A stretch of DNA of 64,000 nt from a bacterium. GTDB taxonomy: Bacteria > Bdellovibrionota > Bdellovibrionia > Bdellovibrionales > Bdellovibrionaceae. Below the pieces are notes generated by a model that was not told where the DNA came from, searched no databases, and saw nothing but the letters and a program-made list of their open reading frames with translations. The translations under genes and the position numbers were made by a program. Below, in pieces: positions 8,804 to 18,717 of the stretch (position 1 is the stretch's first letter; each line of letters begins with the position of its first letter). Where the stretch lies: positions 186,001 through 250,000 of the forward strand of contig JAIELP010000006.1 of assembly GCA_019752925.1 (NCBI GenBank), read 5' to 3'.

Positions 8804-9607
8804 ATGAGAAAGTTATTTTTTGGATCACTATTGCTGATTTGTTTGAGTGTGTTAGCGCAAGAGACCGCAACCACTGAAGAAACAACTGAAATCAATGAAG
8901 AAGTTGTGGCGGCTCCAGTTGAAGAGCCAAAAGAAAACTGGATTGAGTGTGATACATCTTATTTGAGTTATGTAAAAAATTTACCTGCAGCACAGCAAAG
9001 CAAAGAACTTGAAAATTGGTGGGAATACGCCGACTACGATTATCATAATATTAAAAATGATGAGTTCCGTTATAAAGAAGAAAAACCAAAAAGAGAAAAG
9101 CAATTTAAAACTTTGTTAAGCGAAAAAGATGCAGTTCAATCGATTCTTTTGAATATTAAATTAGGTCAGTACGATTTTAAGAAAAAAGGCTTCCCGGTTG
9201 ATATTAAAACGGCAGCGGCTGATAAAACTTTTGAAAATCATTATGATGCGAATGCCTCTGGTTTTGGAGGGGGGCTTGGCGGCGCTCCAAGTGCAACTTT
9301 AAATACATGCTCTATGAAAATCAAAGATTCCAAAAAATCAGAAGAGCTTCCAGGTATAGTTAAAATTAAACCTAACAACATCGCAAAAATTAAATTTATA
9401 AGTGTGGCAGAAGAGGCCGCTAAAAAAGTTACGGCAGAAATCGGTAAAGGCCGAATCGTAACCGCGGTTGTACGCTATCAGCCCGTTAAAACGGCTTTTG
9501 TTAAAAAGAAATTAGGAACTATTAAAATTAATGAACTGGTTGTTACTGCGGACATCAAAGAACTTGAGTTTAATGCCGGCGAAGATAAGCTGAATTTTAA
9601 GTTCTAA
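8804..9607 (+). CDS. Hypothetical secreted protein
   Basis: Protein of 267 residues with a signal peptide (MRKLFFGSLLLICLSVLA, cleavage before QE). A Thr/Glu-rich linker follows, then a Lys-rich soluble domain with one Gly-rich patch (GFGGGLGGAP, about residues 151-160). No family is recognised. AAAAGGAAG precedes the ATG. It is co-directional with the flanking secreted proteins but separated from them by about 100 bp on each side. Confidence 0.65.
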   Translation: MRKLFFGSLLLICLSVLAQETATTEETTEINEEVVAAPVEEPKENWIECDTSYLSYVKNLPAAQQSKELENWWEYADYDYHNIKNDEFRYKEEKPKREKQFKTLLSEKDAVQSILLNIKLGQYDFKKKGFPVDIKTAAADKTFENHYDANASGFGGGLGGAPSATLNTCSMKIKDSKKSEELPGIVKIKPNNIAKIKFISVAEEAAKKVTAEIGKGRIVTAVVRYQPVKTAFVKKKLGTIKINELVVTADIKELEFNAGEDKLNFKF

Positions 9608-9710
9608 AATTGTTACTTTTTTAAAAAAATTACAATGGCCTATAGGGGCAGCTTTTTAAACCTCAATGTGGCCTTAATATGTGCTAAATCTTACTGTTCT
9701 GAGGATGAAT

Positions 9711-10712
9711 ATGAAGGGTTTGGCATTTTTTTTGGTTTTATTTGTGGGATTATACGCGAAGGCGGCCATTTATAATTATGACTATTGGTGGCCTAAAGAA
9801 TTAACTTCCTATTTTGAAAAAGTTAATCAAACTCAAATCACGACTCCGCAAACTAGTGTCGGTTCTCAGGGGCAACCAGTCCAAAAGTGTAGGCCTGTAT
9901 TTAAGAACTCTCTGGCTAAGGGTGTTCTCGATATTCACTATGCGCTCGGATATTTTGACGACTCTCAGGCAATAGATATTATTTACGACAATAAAAACTT
10001 CGGACTTTCTCCGAGCTTAGATATCGCCGTTTTTGACGTTATTCGTGTATTTTTAAAAACTCCATGCAACCCAAGTTCACCACAAAAACTTTGTGGTTTT
10101 ACAGAGCAGGGTAATGCAGCTAATGGGCTGGTGATCTTATCTAAGCCTGTGCAACTACTAGGGCAAACTGTAGATGTACGCCTAACTTTAACCTATGCTT
10201 CGGCTTCGGAAAATTTTGTGGCAAACAAAACTTCACTTATTGAGCGTCAGAAGTTTTTGACTCAACAGTCGGAACAAAACTATTTCGGCGCTTTGGGCGG
10301 CTCTGCTGATGTTGTATTTTATAATGGACATTCACGCAATGGCGGTGGCCCGGATTTTAACCCACCGATCTTAAAAGACGACCTGCATGTTAATTATGAT
10401 GGCTACTACCAGCTTAGAAAGCCGGGCCTTACACGTGTTCTTGATATGATTAAAAACGGTGTTAATAAGGATCAGGTTATAGGATTTTTCTCATGCTACT
10501 CTCAGCGCTGGTTTTACGACTCGATTATGAAAGCCAATCCTAAGCAGAGAGTGGTTTTTTCCGCTGATACAATTGACTATTTAGATTCATTACAGGCCTC
10601 AATGGGCTACCTTGAGGGCTTAATGCAGGGTTATTGCGGCCAAGATTTAGCTGACATCGCAAAGCAAGGTGAAAAAATTAAAATTGGATTTCAGGGGTTT
10701 CAGATACGTTAG
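9711..10712 (+). CDS. Secreted protein with a caspase-fold-like His/Cys pair (candidate clan CD peptidase)
   Basis: Protein of 333 residues with a signal peptide (MKGLAFFLVLFVGLYAKA). Two features resemble clan CD cysteine peptidases. A hydrophobic strand ends in a His-Gly-like site, VVFYNGHSRNGGG (His207), and 55 residues later another hydrophobic strand ends in Cys, VIGFFSCYSQ (Cys262). That order and spacing are those of the catalytic dyad in caspase/gingipain/C11-like folds. There is no overall match to a named family, so this is inference. GAGG lies 6 nt before the ATG at 9711; an ATG at 9705 has no spacing to it. Confidence 0.55.
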   Translation: MKGLAFFLVLFVGLYAKAAIYNYDYWWPKELTSYFEKVNQTQITTPQTSVGSQGQPVQKCRPVFKNSLAKGVLDIHYALGYFDDSQAIDIIYDNKNFGLSPSLDIAVFDVIRVFLKTPCNPSSPQKLCGFTEQGNAANGLVILSKPVQLLGQTVDVRLTLTYASASENFVANKTSLIERQKFLTQQSEQNYFGALGGSADVVFYNGHSRNGGGPDFNPPILKDDLHVNYDGYYQLRKPGLTRVLDMIKNGVNKDQVIGFFSCYSQRWFYDSIMKANPKQRVVFSADTIDYLDSLQASMGYLEGLMQGYCGQDLADIAKQGEKIKIGFQGFQIR

Positions 10713-10728
10713 TAAACTACTTTGCAAT

Positions 10729-11379
10729 TTAAGATGCTTTTTGATCGGAACCACCATCGCCCGAAGGTGTTGATGGTTTAAAAGAAGAAGTATGTGTATC
10801 TTCTTTAAAAATTCTATTGATATCGACCATTGATGTAAAAATAAGAGAGTCTACCTTGGCTATAGGGTTGCTGGGGCTAACTCTATTGTTTTCCTCAATG
10901 CGGGTATTTATTTTAGAGCTAATATCCGTCATTTCTTTAATAATTCTAACGATGTCCATTTCTGTTTTAAAGTCTGAACACATAAAGTTATTTTCAACAC
11001 TTACATTAGCAACGGCATCTCCGCTGTTTTCAACCTGAATGAAATTTACAATTCTGCGGGATAAATCAAAATAACCCTGGAAGTCTTCGCTGCTTTCAAA
11101 AGGATTATCTACTAGCTGCTTTAAGGCATTATCGATCATATCCCCTTCAGTAATTGCAGTTTTAAAGCTGCCGCGGAAAATATTGGATTTTTTCTTAATC
11201 TTGCCTTTCAAAGCTAAACGCAATTGAGATAACTTGGCTTGTAGATTCAGTACATCAGACTTAACAGAATTAGATCTTTTAAATTTCACAAATTTTGTGA
11301 TTAAAAGCACAATGCCGCCGAAGAAAGCGATTTTTAAAATAACATTGAATAGTTCAATAATTGATTCCACGTTAAACAT
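10729..11379 (-). CDS. Hypothetical membrane-anchored protein
   Basis: Protein of 216 residues. One transmembrane helix lies at about residues 13-29 (LKIAFFGGIVLLITKFV) and is followed by a basic, helical cytoplasmic region. The C terminus is a Ser/Gly/Pro tail (SGDGGSDQKAS). The helical part has heptad-like spacing but no recognised domain. The ATG at 11379 has no clear SD. It converges with the caspase-like gene and is divergent from the lipoprotein gene. Confidence 0.6.
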   Translation of the reverse strand: MFNVESIIELFNVILKIAFFGGIVLLITKFVKFKRSNSVKSDVLNLQAKLSQLRLALKGKIKKKSNIFRGSFKTAITEGDMIDNALKQLVDNPFESSEDFQGYFDLSRRIVNFIQVENSGDAVANVSVENNFMCSDFKTEMDIVRIIKEMTDISSKINTRIEENNRVSPSNPIAKVDSLIFTSMVDINRIFKEDTHTSSFKPSTPSGDGGSDQKAS

Positions 11380-11602
11380 ATCGGCCTGCGGCAGCGAATA
11401 TATGATAGGCTATAGGTCCAGTTTAAATTCCCGCTTTGAAGCAAATTCCCGCCCCTGTTCAAAAGTTTTACAGCAAATTTGTGTTCCTGAGAAATCTGTT
11501 CTATATAAAGACGGCTTGCTTACTGCAAATGCACTTGCTTGTAGAATTACGTTAAAAATTTGGCCCTCCAAAAGAAGAGCTTGGAGAACCACAGGAGTGT
11601 TT

Positions 11603-12478
11603 ATGAAACAGAATATTATGACTAAAACAGTATTACTTTTAAGCGTACTGGCTTTAACTGCTTGTCCCAGCAAAAGGGAAGAAGCTAAAGTCATAGTGCC
11701 TAATAGCAACCAAGGTCAGGATATTCCGGGCAATAACCCACAAAACCCTACAATTCCAGACCAACAGATGAATGATATATTTAGATCATTTCAATGCGAG
11801 GTTGAGGGTAACGTACAAAAACAGCGCAAATTCTTAGGTATCAGATTTAATTCTTCAGTAAATATTGGCAGAACAACGTCGCTATTTACATTAGATGCAA
11901 GAGTTCCAACTCCAGTGGATTTAAGACGTAAGTTTTTAGGTATTGATATCGGAAAATTCGGAGTAATTTCAATGGAATACGTGCCAGCTAATGCAACCAA
12001 GAGTGGCACAGATACAATCGTATTAAAAAACGTAGGCTTAAACGGGAATATGCGTATGAGCCAATCAGGTTTTGGCGGTCAGCCGGTAAAATTGGAAGCT
12101 CTTGGTGATGGCATGTATCTGAGCATTTCTTGTAAAGGCACTTCGCAGTTTAAAAGCGGCACTTCGCATACAAGCAAAACCAACTTAGCATGTCGTGGTA
12201 AGTCGGTAACTGTAAATGGCGGAACAGAAGAAATCGAATTTCTTAGACCTTTAAACAGTTTATTGGCTGATGAAGAGTTCGAAATTTCAAGCGTGGTTAC
12301 AGGTAAACTGGATCGTACTCAGAGCGCCATTACTTTCAGAGCGAATATCGATCAGGAGTATGCGCCGGCTATAGTTTCAACTGCATCGCTGAAATCTCCT
12401 GCAACTTTCAAAACTTCTGATGGCAAAACTGAACAACAATCTGTTACTTCAGTTAGCGTTACCTGCAATATTCAGTAA
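11603..12478 (+). CDS. Hypothetical lipoprotein
   Basis: Protein of 291 residues with signal peptide MKQNIMTKTVLLLSVLALTAC, the lipobox being LTAC. The mature protein starts with a Pro/Asn/Gln-rich linker, then a beta-rich domain containing two similar halves: QKQRKFLGIRFNSSV (about residues 77-91) and LRRKFLGIDIGKFGV (about residues 112-126). No family is recognised. The open frame extends far upstream, but GGAG before the ATG at 11603 and the signal peptide fix the start. Confidence 0.72.
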   Translation: MKQNIMTKTVLLLSVLALTACPSKREEAKVIVPNSNQGQDIPGNNPQNPTIPDQQMNDIFRSFQCEVEGNVQKQRKFLGIRFNSSVNIGRTTSLFTLDARVPTPVDLRRKFLGIDIGKFGVISMEYVPANATKSGTDTIVLKNVGLNGNMRMSQSGFGGQPVKLEALGDGMYLSISCKGTSQFKSGTSHTSKTNLACRGKSVTVNGGTEEIEFLRPLNSLLADEEFEISSVVTGKLDRTQSAITFRANIDQEYAPAIVSTASLKSPATFKTSDGKTEQQSVTSVSVTCNIQ

Positions 12479-12501
12479 TTGAAAATTAGTTTTTAACCAG
12501 T

Positions 12502-12527
12502 GCAAGCCGATGATGACGTCGGCTTGC
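12502..12527. terminator. Hairpin between the lipoprotein gene and mreB (terminator or operator)
   Basis: Perfect 9-bp stem GCAAGCCGA/TCGGCTTGC with an 8-nt loop, 24 nt after the lipoprotein stop. There is no T-tract, so termination would be weak. It is centred about 62 bp before the expected mreB transcript start, so a regulator site is equally possible. Confidence 0.45.
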
Positions 12528-12541
12528 GTTAAATATCTGCA

Positions 12542-13625
<1,084 letters not shown>

Positions 13626-13634
13626 TATTTTAAT

Positions 13635-15023
13635 ATGTTAACTTCACTCGAAAGCCGACTTTGGCTCGCAGTACATTTATTGTACCCCAACTCTTCGCAG
13701 GCTTTCGATGTTTATCAGGCTATTGTTGCGCAATCTGAAAATGCTATCACTCAAGAAAACAGATTAGTCGTTTTTTCAAAGCTCGTTCCTGTTTTTGAAA
13801 AAATTCCGGCGATAAGTTCGAATTTATCTTTTTACGAATTCGAATTTGACCAGATAGACCAATGGAAAGTCATTTATAAAAACTCTCAAAAAGTTCAATT
13901 GTTAATTTTTGTAGGTGTACTTATTTTTGAACTGAAAATTGGTGAGATAGCTTCTTTTGTGAAGTTGTCGCAAGAAAAAGCGCAATTTTTATTTCATCAG
14001 ATGTTCAAGAAGCTGGCGCAAAATAGCGCAAAAGTTAAATATAACGAGCAGCTTAATTTTAAAAAACATAATGATTTTAAAATTTCATATCTTTATACAT
14101 ATGAAAATCTTATTGAGTATTGTTTGTCACAGTTGCCCGCAGAAGAGTCTGAAAAGGTTAAAATAGGCTTAGAGCTGTATCCGGCACTGCAGGTAACGCG
14201 TGATGAGTATCTTAAAATTATTACTCAGATTCAGAATCTGAAAGTACAAAAAAGTAATTCGGTTACCACTAAAGCTAAAAGCAAACTCAGCATAGTAAAA
14301 GAAAAAGTGTTTGTTGAGGATAAACCTCAAGCTGCAGATGCTACAAGCCCAGCAAGTGATGAAGCTGCAGAAAAAAAATCATTCTACAGAAATAAAAAAA
14401 TAGTAGCGGCGAGTTTTGCCACATTAATTTTAGCAACTGGAGTATTTTTTCAGATGTCGGGCTTACTCGGACATTTACTCAATTCTGATGGCGTTGTTGT
14501 TATTCAGAAAATTGATAAAAAACCTGAACCTCAGCTTTCAAGTTCTGATATCGCACTCGAATCTTTACCTAAAGAAACTGAAAACATTCCACCTCAGGAA
14601 AGTAGTGCAGACCAAACTCCTGTAGCTGTGGCAGACACTCCGGCTCAGCCTCCAATAGTTGTTAAAAACGATGCGCCTATTGTTAAAGAGGATAAAAAAG
14701 AAAATCCACCGGCTGCTAAAGAGGCGAAAGCTGAAGGTGGTTTGTTCAGAGGTACTTTGACTGTTAAAGACCTGGAGCTGAGTAATACAAAAATTTTAAA
14801 AAAAATTACGTCACTTGGAGCTAAAAAGGCTGGGGAAGTTGAGCTGGGTTGGATGAAAACCAACAAAATGGCTTACTATCACTATACAATACCTGAAAAA
14901 AATATCGAACAGGCCAATCAGTTTTTTAAAGAGCTTGGATCACTCGATATCAAGCATGAAAACCATCCACGTGTCATACCAGCAGGCAGCAGAAGATTTA
15001 TTATAGAAATTAAAGGCAATTAG
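13635..15023 (+). CDS. Hypothetical bitopic membrane protein in the mreB operon
   Basis: Protein of 462 residues not matched to a family. The N-terminal region (about 1-200) is soluble and helical, with a short hydrophobic stretch LLIFVGVLIFELKIG. One transmembrane helix lies at about 255-273 (IVAASFATLILATGVFFQM). The periplasmic part has a Pro/Ala/Lys/Glu-rich linker (about 300-370) and a compact C-terminal domain (about 370-460) ending RRFIIEIKGN. This layout, with a cytoplasmic domain, one helix, a wall-spanning linker and a periplasmic domain, recalls anti-sigma or cell-envelope signalling proteins. It is tightly coupled to mreB (9-nt gap) and overlaps the next gene by 1 nt, so co-translation is likely. 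Confidence 0.72.
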   Translation: MLTSLESRLWLAVHLLYPNSSQAFDVYQAIVAQSENAITQENRLVVFSKLVPVFEKIPAISSNLSFYEFEFDQIDQWKVIYKNSQKVQLLIFVGVLIFELKIGEIASFVKLSQEKAQFLFHQMFKKLAQNSAKVKYNEQLNFKKHNDFKISYLYTYENLIEYCLSQLPAEESEKVKIGLELYPALQVTRDEYLKIITQIQNLKVQKSNSVTTKAKSKLSIVKEKVFVEDKPQAADATSPASDEAAEKKSFYRNKKIVAASFATLILATGVFFQMSGLLGHLLNSDGVVVIQKIDKKPEPQLSSSDIALESLPKETENIPPQESSADQTPVAVADTPAQPPIVVKNDAPIVKEDKKENPPAAKEAKAEGGLFRGTLTVKDLELSNTKILKKITSLGAKKAGEVELGWMKTNKMAYYHYTIPEKNIEQANQFFKELGSLDIKHENHPRVIPAGSRRFIIEIKGN

Positions 15024-16981
15024 TGGCTGAAAGTATTTCTACAAAATACATGTCTCTCAGATCAGTTTTAATTGTTTGGTTTATTGTATTTTCTATTGTG
15101 CCGCTAACTCTTGTGTCGTGGTATTCGTTATTAAAATTTCAAAGTGCGATCGAAAGCGAGCAGTTACAAAGGCTTAAGGCTAATGGGCGCGAAATTGAAG
15201 TAGTTATTGCCGACTATTACAATCAGTTGCAGAGCAACCGCGATTTTTTTTCAAATAATCCGCAGTTCACTTATAATCTTTCAGTTAATGATATCAGTGT
15301 ATTAAAAGACATTTCTACAGAGTGGCTTAATCAAAATGCAGCTACGTCTATTGCAATTTACAGTCGGGACGGAAAATTATTATCGGCAGCTTTTAAAAAT
15401 GAATCAGGCCATGCGCAGCATTCTTCGTCTTCTGAGAAAATAATTTTAAATGAGAGGTATTTAAGTCATCTCTATGACAAGTTTGATTTAGGGGTTGTCA
15501 GTAACGATACAGGCGAAAATAAGTTTGAACTCATACTTTTTTCAAAAGTGGTTTCCGCATCTGGAAAAATACTCGGATATGTAGAACAAAAAATTCATTT
15601 AAAAGAAGAATTTTTGCTGAAAATAAAAAACAAATTAAAGCTGGAACTGATTTTACTAAGTGACTCAAAAAAAATTGTTGCGTCCACTATGGATTTGGCG
15701 CCCACACCGCTTAATGATGTCATATCAAATAAAAATTCTATAAGTAGTTTAGAAGGAATGATTGATATAAAAAATAAAAAAACGACATATGGTTTTATTC
15801 TTTATCCGATTCTATGGGACAAATCCGCCATTAATTTTGCTATTGGAACCAGTAAAAAAGAGAGTCAGTCTTTTTTAAGCAGCGTAAATGCAGCATTTCT
15901 TGGAGTTATAGGTCTGGTGATACTGTTTTTGAGCGTAACAATTGTGATCAGTACGTCATTGTTATTACGTCCAATTAATGAACTTATAGATGGTTTAAGA
16001 GCTTTTGAAAAAACAGACTCACTTGTACAGCTTTCGGTAAAAAATAAAACGGAGATCGGGCTTTTAACAGCCACGTTCAATCAGATGAGTTATAAAATAT
16101 TTCAGGCGCGTAACGATCTTAAAAAGAAAGTAAAAGAGCTCGAAAAAGCCAATACCAACTTAAAAGACGCGCAAACTAAGCTCGTACATTCAGCCAAAAT
16201 GACCAGCCTTGGGCAATTGGTTGCTGGTGTAGCGCACGAGTTGAATAATCCTATAGGCTTTATTTACAGTAACACCGCGCACTTAAAAGATTACTCTGAA
16301 AAGCTCTTTAAAATTATTGAAGAAATTGAAAAAAATCCAACCAATAGTGAAAAAATTAAAGAAGAATATGAGTTTTCATATATTAAAAAAGATCTCCCGC
16401 TTTTAATTAAATCTTGTCAGGATGGAGCACAGCGCACTCGTGATATTGTTATTGGCCTGAGAAACTTTTCACGCCTAGAAGAGTCGCAACTTAAAGAAAT
16501 TGATTTACAGGAGTCTATCGAGACGACTTTAGATTTACTGCAAGGTGAAATTAAGAACCGCATTAAAATTAACCGCCAGTATGAAAACATACCTAAAGTG
16601 TTTTGTTACGCTTCACAAATTAACCAAGTATTGATGAACCTATTATCAAATGCAGTTCATGCTATAAATGGTAATGGGCAAATCTGGATTGCAACTACAG
16701 TTATTAAAGCCACCGCCAACGAACAAGGTAAGGTGCAAATATCAATTCAGGATTCAGGTGTAGGTATGAGCCCTGAAGTAATTGATAAAATCTACGAGCC
16801 CTTTTTTACCACTAAAGATGTGGGGCAAGGTACAGGATTAGGACTGAGTATATCTTACGGCATTATTCAGAACCATGGCGGGGATATACAGGTCAAATCC
16901 GAAAAAGGCGTAGGTACCGAATTTATCGTAACAATACCTTTAGTTCAAAAAAAGAAACCTCTGTCTCATTTTGAAACATGA
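15023..16981 (+). CDS. Membrane sensor histidine kinase (sensor domain, HAMP, HisKA, HATPase)
   Basis: Protein of 652 residues. TM helix 1 lies at about 13-33, a periplasmic sensor region at about 35-290, TM helix 2 at about 291-313, HAMP at about 313-366, and a coiled coil to 395. The HisKA motif VAHELNNPIGF has the phospho-acceptor His405. HATPase boxes are N (NLLSNAVHAI), G1 (DSGVGM) and G2 (GTGLGLSISYGI). No response regulator is adjacent, so its partner is elsewhere. The GTG start overlaps the previous stop by one base (TAGTG); an ATG 10 codons in is an alternative. Co-transcription with mreB suggests envelope sensing, which is inference. Confidence 0.9.
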   Translation: MAESISTKYMSLRSVLIVWFIVFSIVPLTLVSWYSLLKFQSAIESEQLQRLKANGREIEVVIADYYNQLQSNRDFFSNNPQFTYNLSVNDISVLKDISTEWLNQNAATSIAIYSRDGKLLSAAFKNESGHAQHSSSSEKIILNERYLSHLYDKFDLGVVSNDTGENKFELILFSKVVSASGKILGYVEQKIHLKEEFLLKIKNKLKLELILLSDSKKIVASTMDLAPTPLNDVISNKNSISSLEGMIDIKNKKTTYGFILYPILWDKSAINFAIGTSKKESQSFLSSVNAAFLGVIGLVILFLSVTIVISTSLLLRPINELIDGLRAFEKTDSLVQLSVKNKTEIGLLTATFNQMSYKIFQARNDLKKKVKELEKANTNLKDAQTKLVHSAKMTSLGQLVAGVAHELNNPIGFIYSNTAHLKDYSEKLFKIIEEIEKNPTNSEKIKEEYEFSYIKKDLPLLIKSCQDGAQRTRDIVIGLRNFSRLEESQLKEIDLQESIETTLDLLQGEIKNRIKINRQYENIPKVFCYASQINQVLMNLLSNAVHAINGNGQIWIATTVIKATANEQGKVQISIQDSGVGMSPEVIDKIYEPFFTTKDVGQGTGLGLSISYGIIQNHGGDIQVKSEKGVGTEFIVTIPLVQKKKPLSHFET

Positions 16982-17028
16982 ACTAAATTATTTTTAATTT
17001 TGGCAGGAATTATTCCGATAATCCTTAA

Positions 17029-17595
17029 GTGAGTAAGCTAAGTGATATTTTAAATTATTTAATAATGCTGTTGGTTCTCTGCATAGCAGGTGCCTTTTTC
17101 TATTTTAAAACAGTAGAGAATCAAGTAGTTGCGCCTAAGCCGACCGCCGCACAACAACTTTCAGCTCAGCAGCAGGATGAAGTTGTTAATAAATACCTGA
17201 AAGAAACAACACTAAGTGTACTGCAAGATAAAATCAAAAGTGAAAGAATAATGGCAGAGGCACGCATCAAGCTGGCTGAGTTGGAAAAAATAAACCGCGA
17301 TAAACAACAAAAAGAAAACGAAAAGATACCTTTAGAAAAACAGATCTGGAAAGAGTCACAAACTCCGGTAGCGGACTCTCCTGCTCAAGATATTAACTCT
17401 AAGGTTTATCAAAAAAACTTTCAGGACAAAATGGATGAGGCAGAAAAAAAAGAATATGCCCGCCAATTTATCGAAAATGCGCGTCAGGGCGGTTATCACA
17501 TCGAACTTAATGATGATTTGGAAGTGATCAAGGTCACTCCGATTCGTAAGCCTTCACAATACAATGACTCATCTGGCTCTTACCCGTCAGATTAA
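17029..17595 (+). CDS. Hypothetical anchored protein with a coiled coil
   Basis: Protein of 188 residues with a GTG start. A single N-terminal membrane helix (residues about 8-27, LNYLIMLLVLCIAGAFFYF) anchors a charged periplasmic part with a Lys/Glu coiled coil at about 70-115. The final 50 residues (GGYHIELNDDLEVIKVTPI) look beta-like and resemble the end of a small periplasmic domain. No family is recognised. It begins 47 nt after the kinase gene and is probably the last gene of the mreB operon. Its 3' end overlaps the convergent RadC-like gene by 9 nt. Confidence 0.65.
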   Translation: MSKLSDILNYLIMLLVLCIAGAFFYFKTVENQVVAPKPTAAQQLSAQQQDEVVNKYLKETTLSVLQDKIKSERIMAEARIKLAELEKINRDKQQKENEKIPLEKQIWKESQTPVADSPAQDINSKVYQKNFQDKMDEAEKKEYARQFIENARQGGYHIELNDDLEVIKVTPIRKPSQYNDSSGSYPSD

Positions 17596-18024
17596 ATTTT
17601 TTTCTTTAAAGCTAAAATAAATTTTATCAGTAAAAATCAAGTGATCAAGAATTGGAATTCCGATTATTTTTGAAATTTTAATTAATTTTTTTGTTAGTTT
17701 TATATCTTCGGAAGTAGGATGCACGTCGCGGCTCGGGTGGTTGTGAGCTATAATAACTGCGTATGAGTTGGCTAACAGTGCTTCGCGAAATAAATCCCGC
17801 GGATGAACAAGACAAAAGTTGAGAGTTCCTCTGGAAATTAATTTGAGGTTAGTCACACTTAGTTTTGCATTTAAATTTATGAGCCAGAATTCTTCACAGG
17901 ACTCATTAAAGTGGGTTTTAAGCATTGTAAAGGCAGTCTGACTGTTGTGGATTTGCGACATATTTCGACTTATTGCAATAACGGCTGCACTGTTGAAGGC
18001 CTTTAAGTTTATACCGCACTTCAT
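17587..18024 (-). CDS. RadC-like JAB-domain protein lacking the N-terminal HhH region
   Basis: Protein of 145 residues with the complete RadC/JAMM zinc site: Glu45 in EEFWLINLNAK and the HNHPS motif (His94, His96) with Ser105 and Asp107, then LDHLIFTD. Full-length RadC/YeeS-type proteins (about 220 residues) carry an N-terminal UPF0758 helix-hairpin-helix domain that is absent here. Despite its name, RadC is not clearly a repair protein; JAB-only versions are common on mobile elements and in competence loci. Whether this is an intact short form or a truncated gene cannot be told from one window. Confidence 0.8.
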   Translation of the reverse strand: MKCGINLKAFNSAAVIAISRNMSQIHNSQTAFTMLKTHFNESCEEFWLINLNAKLSVTNLKLISRGTLNFCLVHPRDLFREALLANSYAVIIAHNHPSRDVHPTSEDIKLTKKLIKISKIIGIPILDHLIFTDKIYFSFKEKNLI

Positions 18025-18100
18025 AAATCGGATTAAAGGCTGCTTTCCGTTTATAGATAAATCGAATAGAGTAATAGGTAACGCTTTTTAAGGAGTTATC

Positions 18101-18700
18101 ATGAACAAGTTTTTAAAATTAACTATAGCTTTGTTATTAGGAACTGTACTGACATCTTGTGGTCCTAAAGCCTTTGTAAAAGGTGAGTATGATGATGTTG
18201 AGCGCGAAAACTTAATGAACGATCAATGGTCTGAAACCGATATGCAGATTGCAGTAAAAACTATGGTTGAATCTATGCTTAAGCATAATTCAATTTCAAA
18301 CGCTAAAAAAATGCCGATTATTATGGTGACCAATTTACAAAATAAAACCAGTGAACATATCGACACTCAAAGTATTATGGATATGGTACGTGTAGATCTT
18401 CAAAATTCAGGCAAAGTGGCTTTTGTAGATAAAGAAGCCCGCGAAGATATTTCTAACGAATATGACTACCAAAATAGTGGTATGGTTTCAGAAGAAACTA
18501 AAAAATCCCCAGGTGGCCAAACTGGCGCCGATTTTATTGTTAACGGACGTTTAGACTCAATAGTTCAGGAAGTCGGAAAAGATAAGTCTGTTTATTACAA
18601 ATTGACGTTAAACATGACGAACTTAAAAACAGGCGTTATCGCTTGGACCAATTACAAGCAAATCAGAAAAACTTACAAAAAGAAAAGCGTGGGACTTTAA
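18101..18700 (+). CDS. lpoB: Penicillin-binding protein activator LpoB-like lipoprotein
   Basis: Protein of 199 residues with lipobox LTSC in MNKFLKLTIALLLGTVLTSC. The body matches the LpoB family: MPIIMVTNLQNKTSEHIDT near the middle, then VRVDLQNSGKVAFVD and GADFIVNGRLDSIVQ. LpoB is an outer-membrane lipoprotein that activates the bifunctional peptidoglycan synthase PBP1B through the periplasm. AAGGAG precedes the ATG. It is followed 17 nt downstream by a COG3014-like lipoprotein, a pairing found in other proteobacteria, which supports the call. Confidence 0.85.
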   Translation: MNKFLKLTIALLLGTVLTSCGPKAFVKGEYDDVERENLMNDQWSETDMQIAVKTMVESMLKHNSISNAKKMPIIMVTNLQNKTSEHIDTQSIMDMVRVDLQNSGKVAFVDKEAREDISNEYDYQNSGMVSEETKKSPGGQTGADFIVNGRLDSIVQEVGKDKSVYYKLTLNMTNLKTGVIAWTNYKQIRKTYKKKSVGL

Positions 18701-18717
18701 TTGTCCTATTGTCTTAA

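Noticed and set aside
13635..14150. Sigma-factor-like N terminus of the mreB-operon membrane protein
   Set aside because: The resemblance is too weak: no region 2 or 4 motif is visible.
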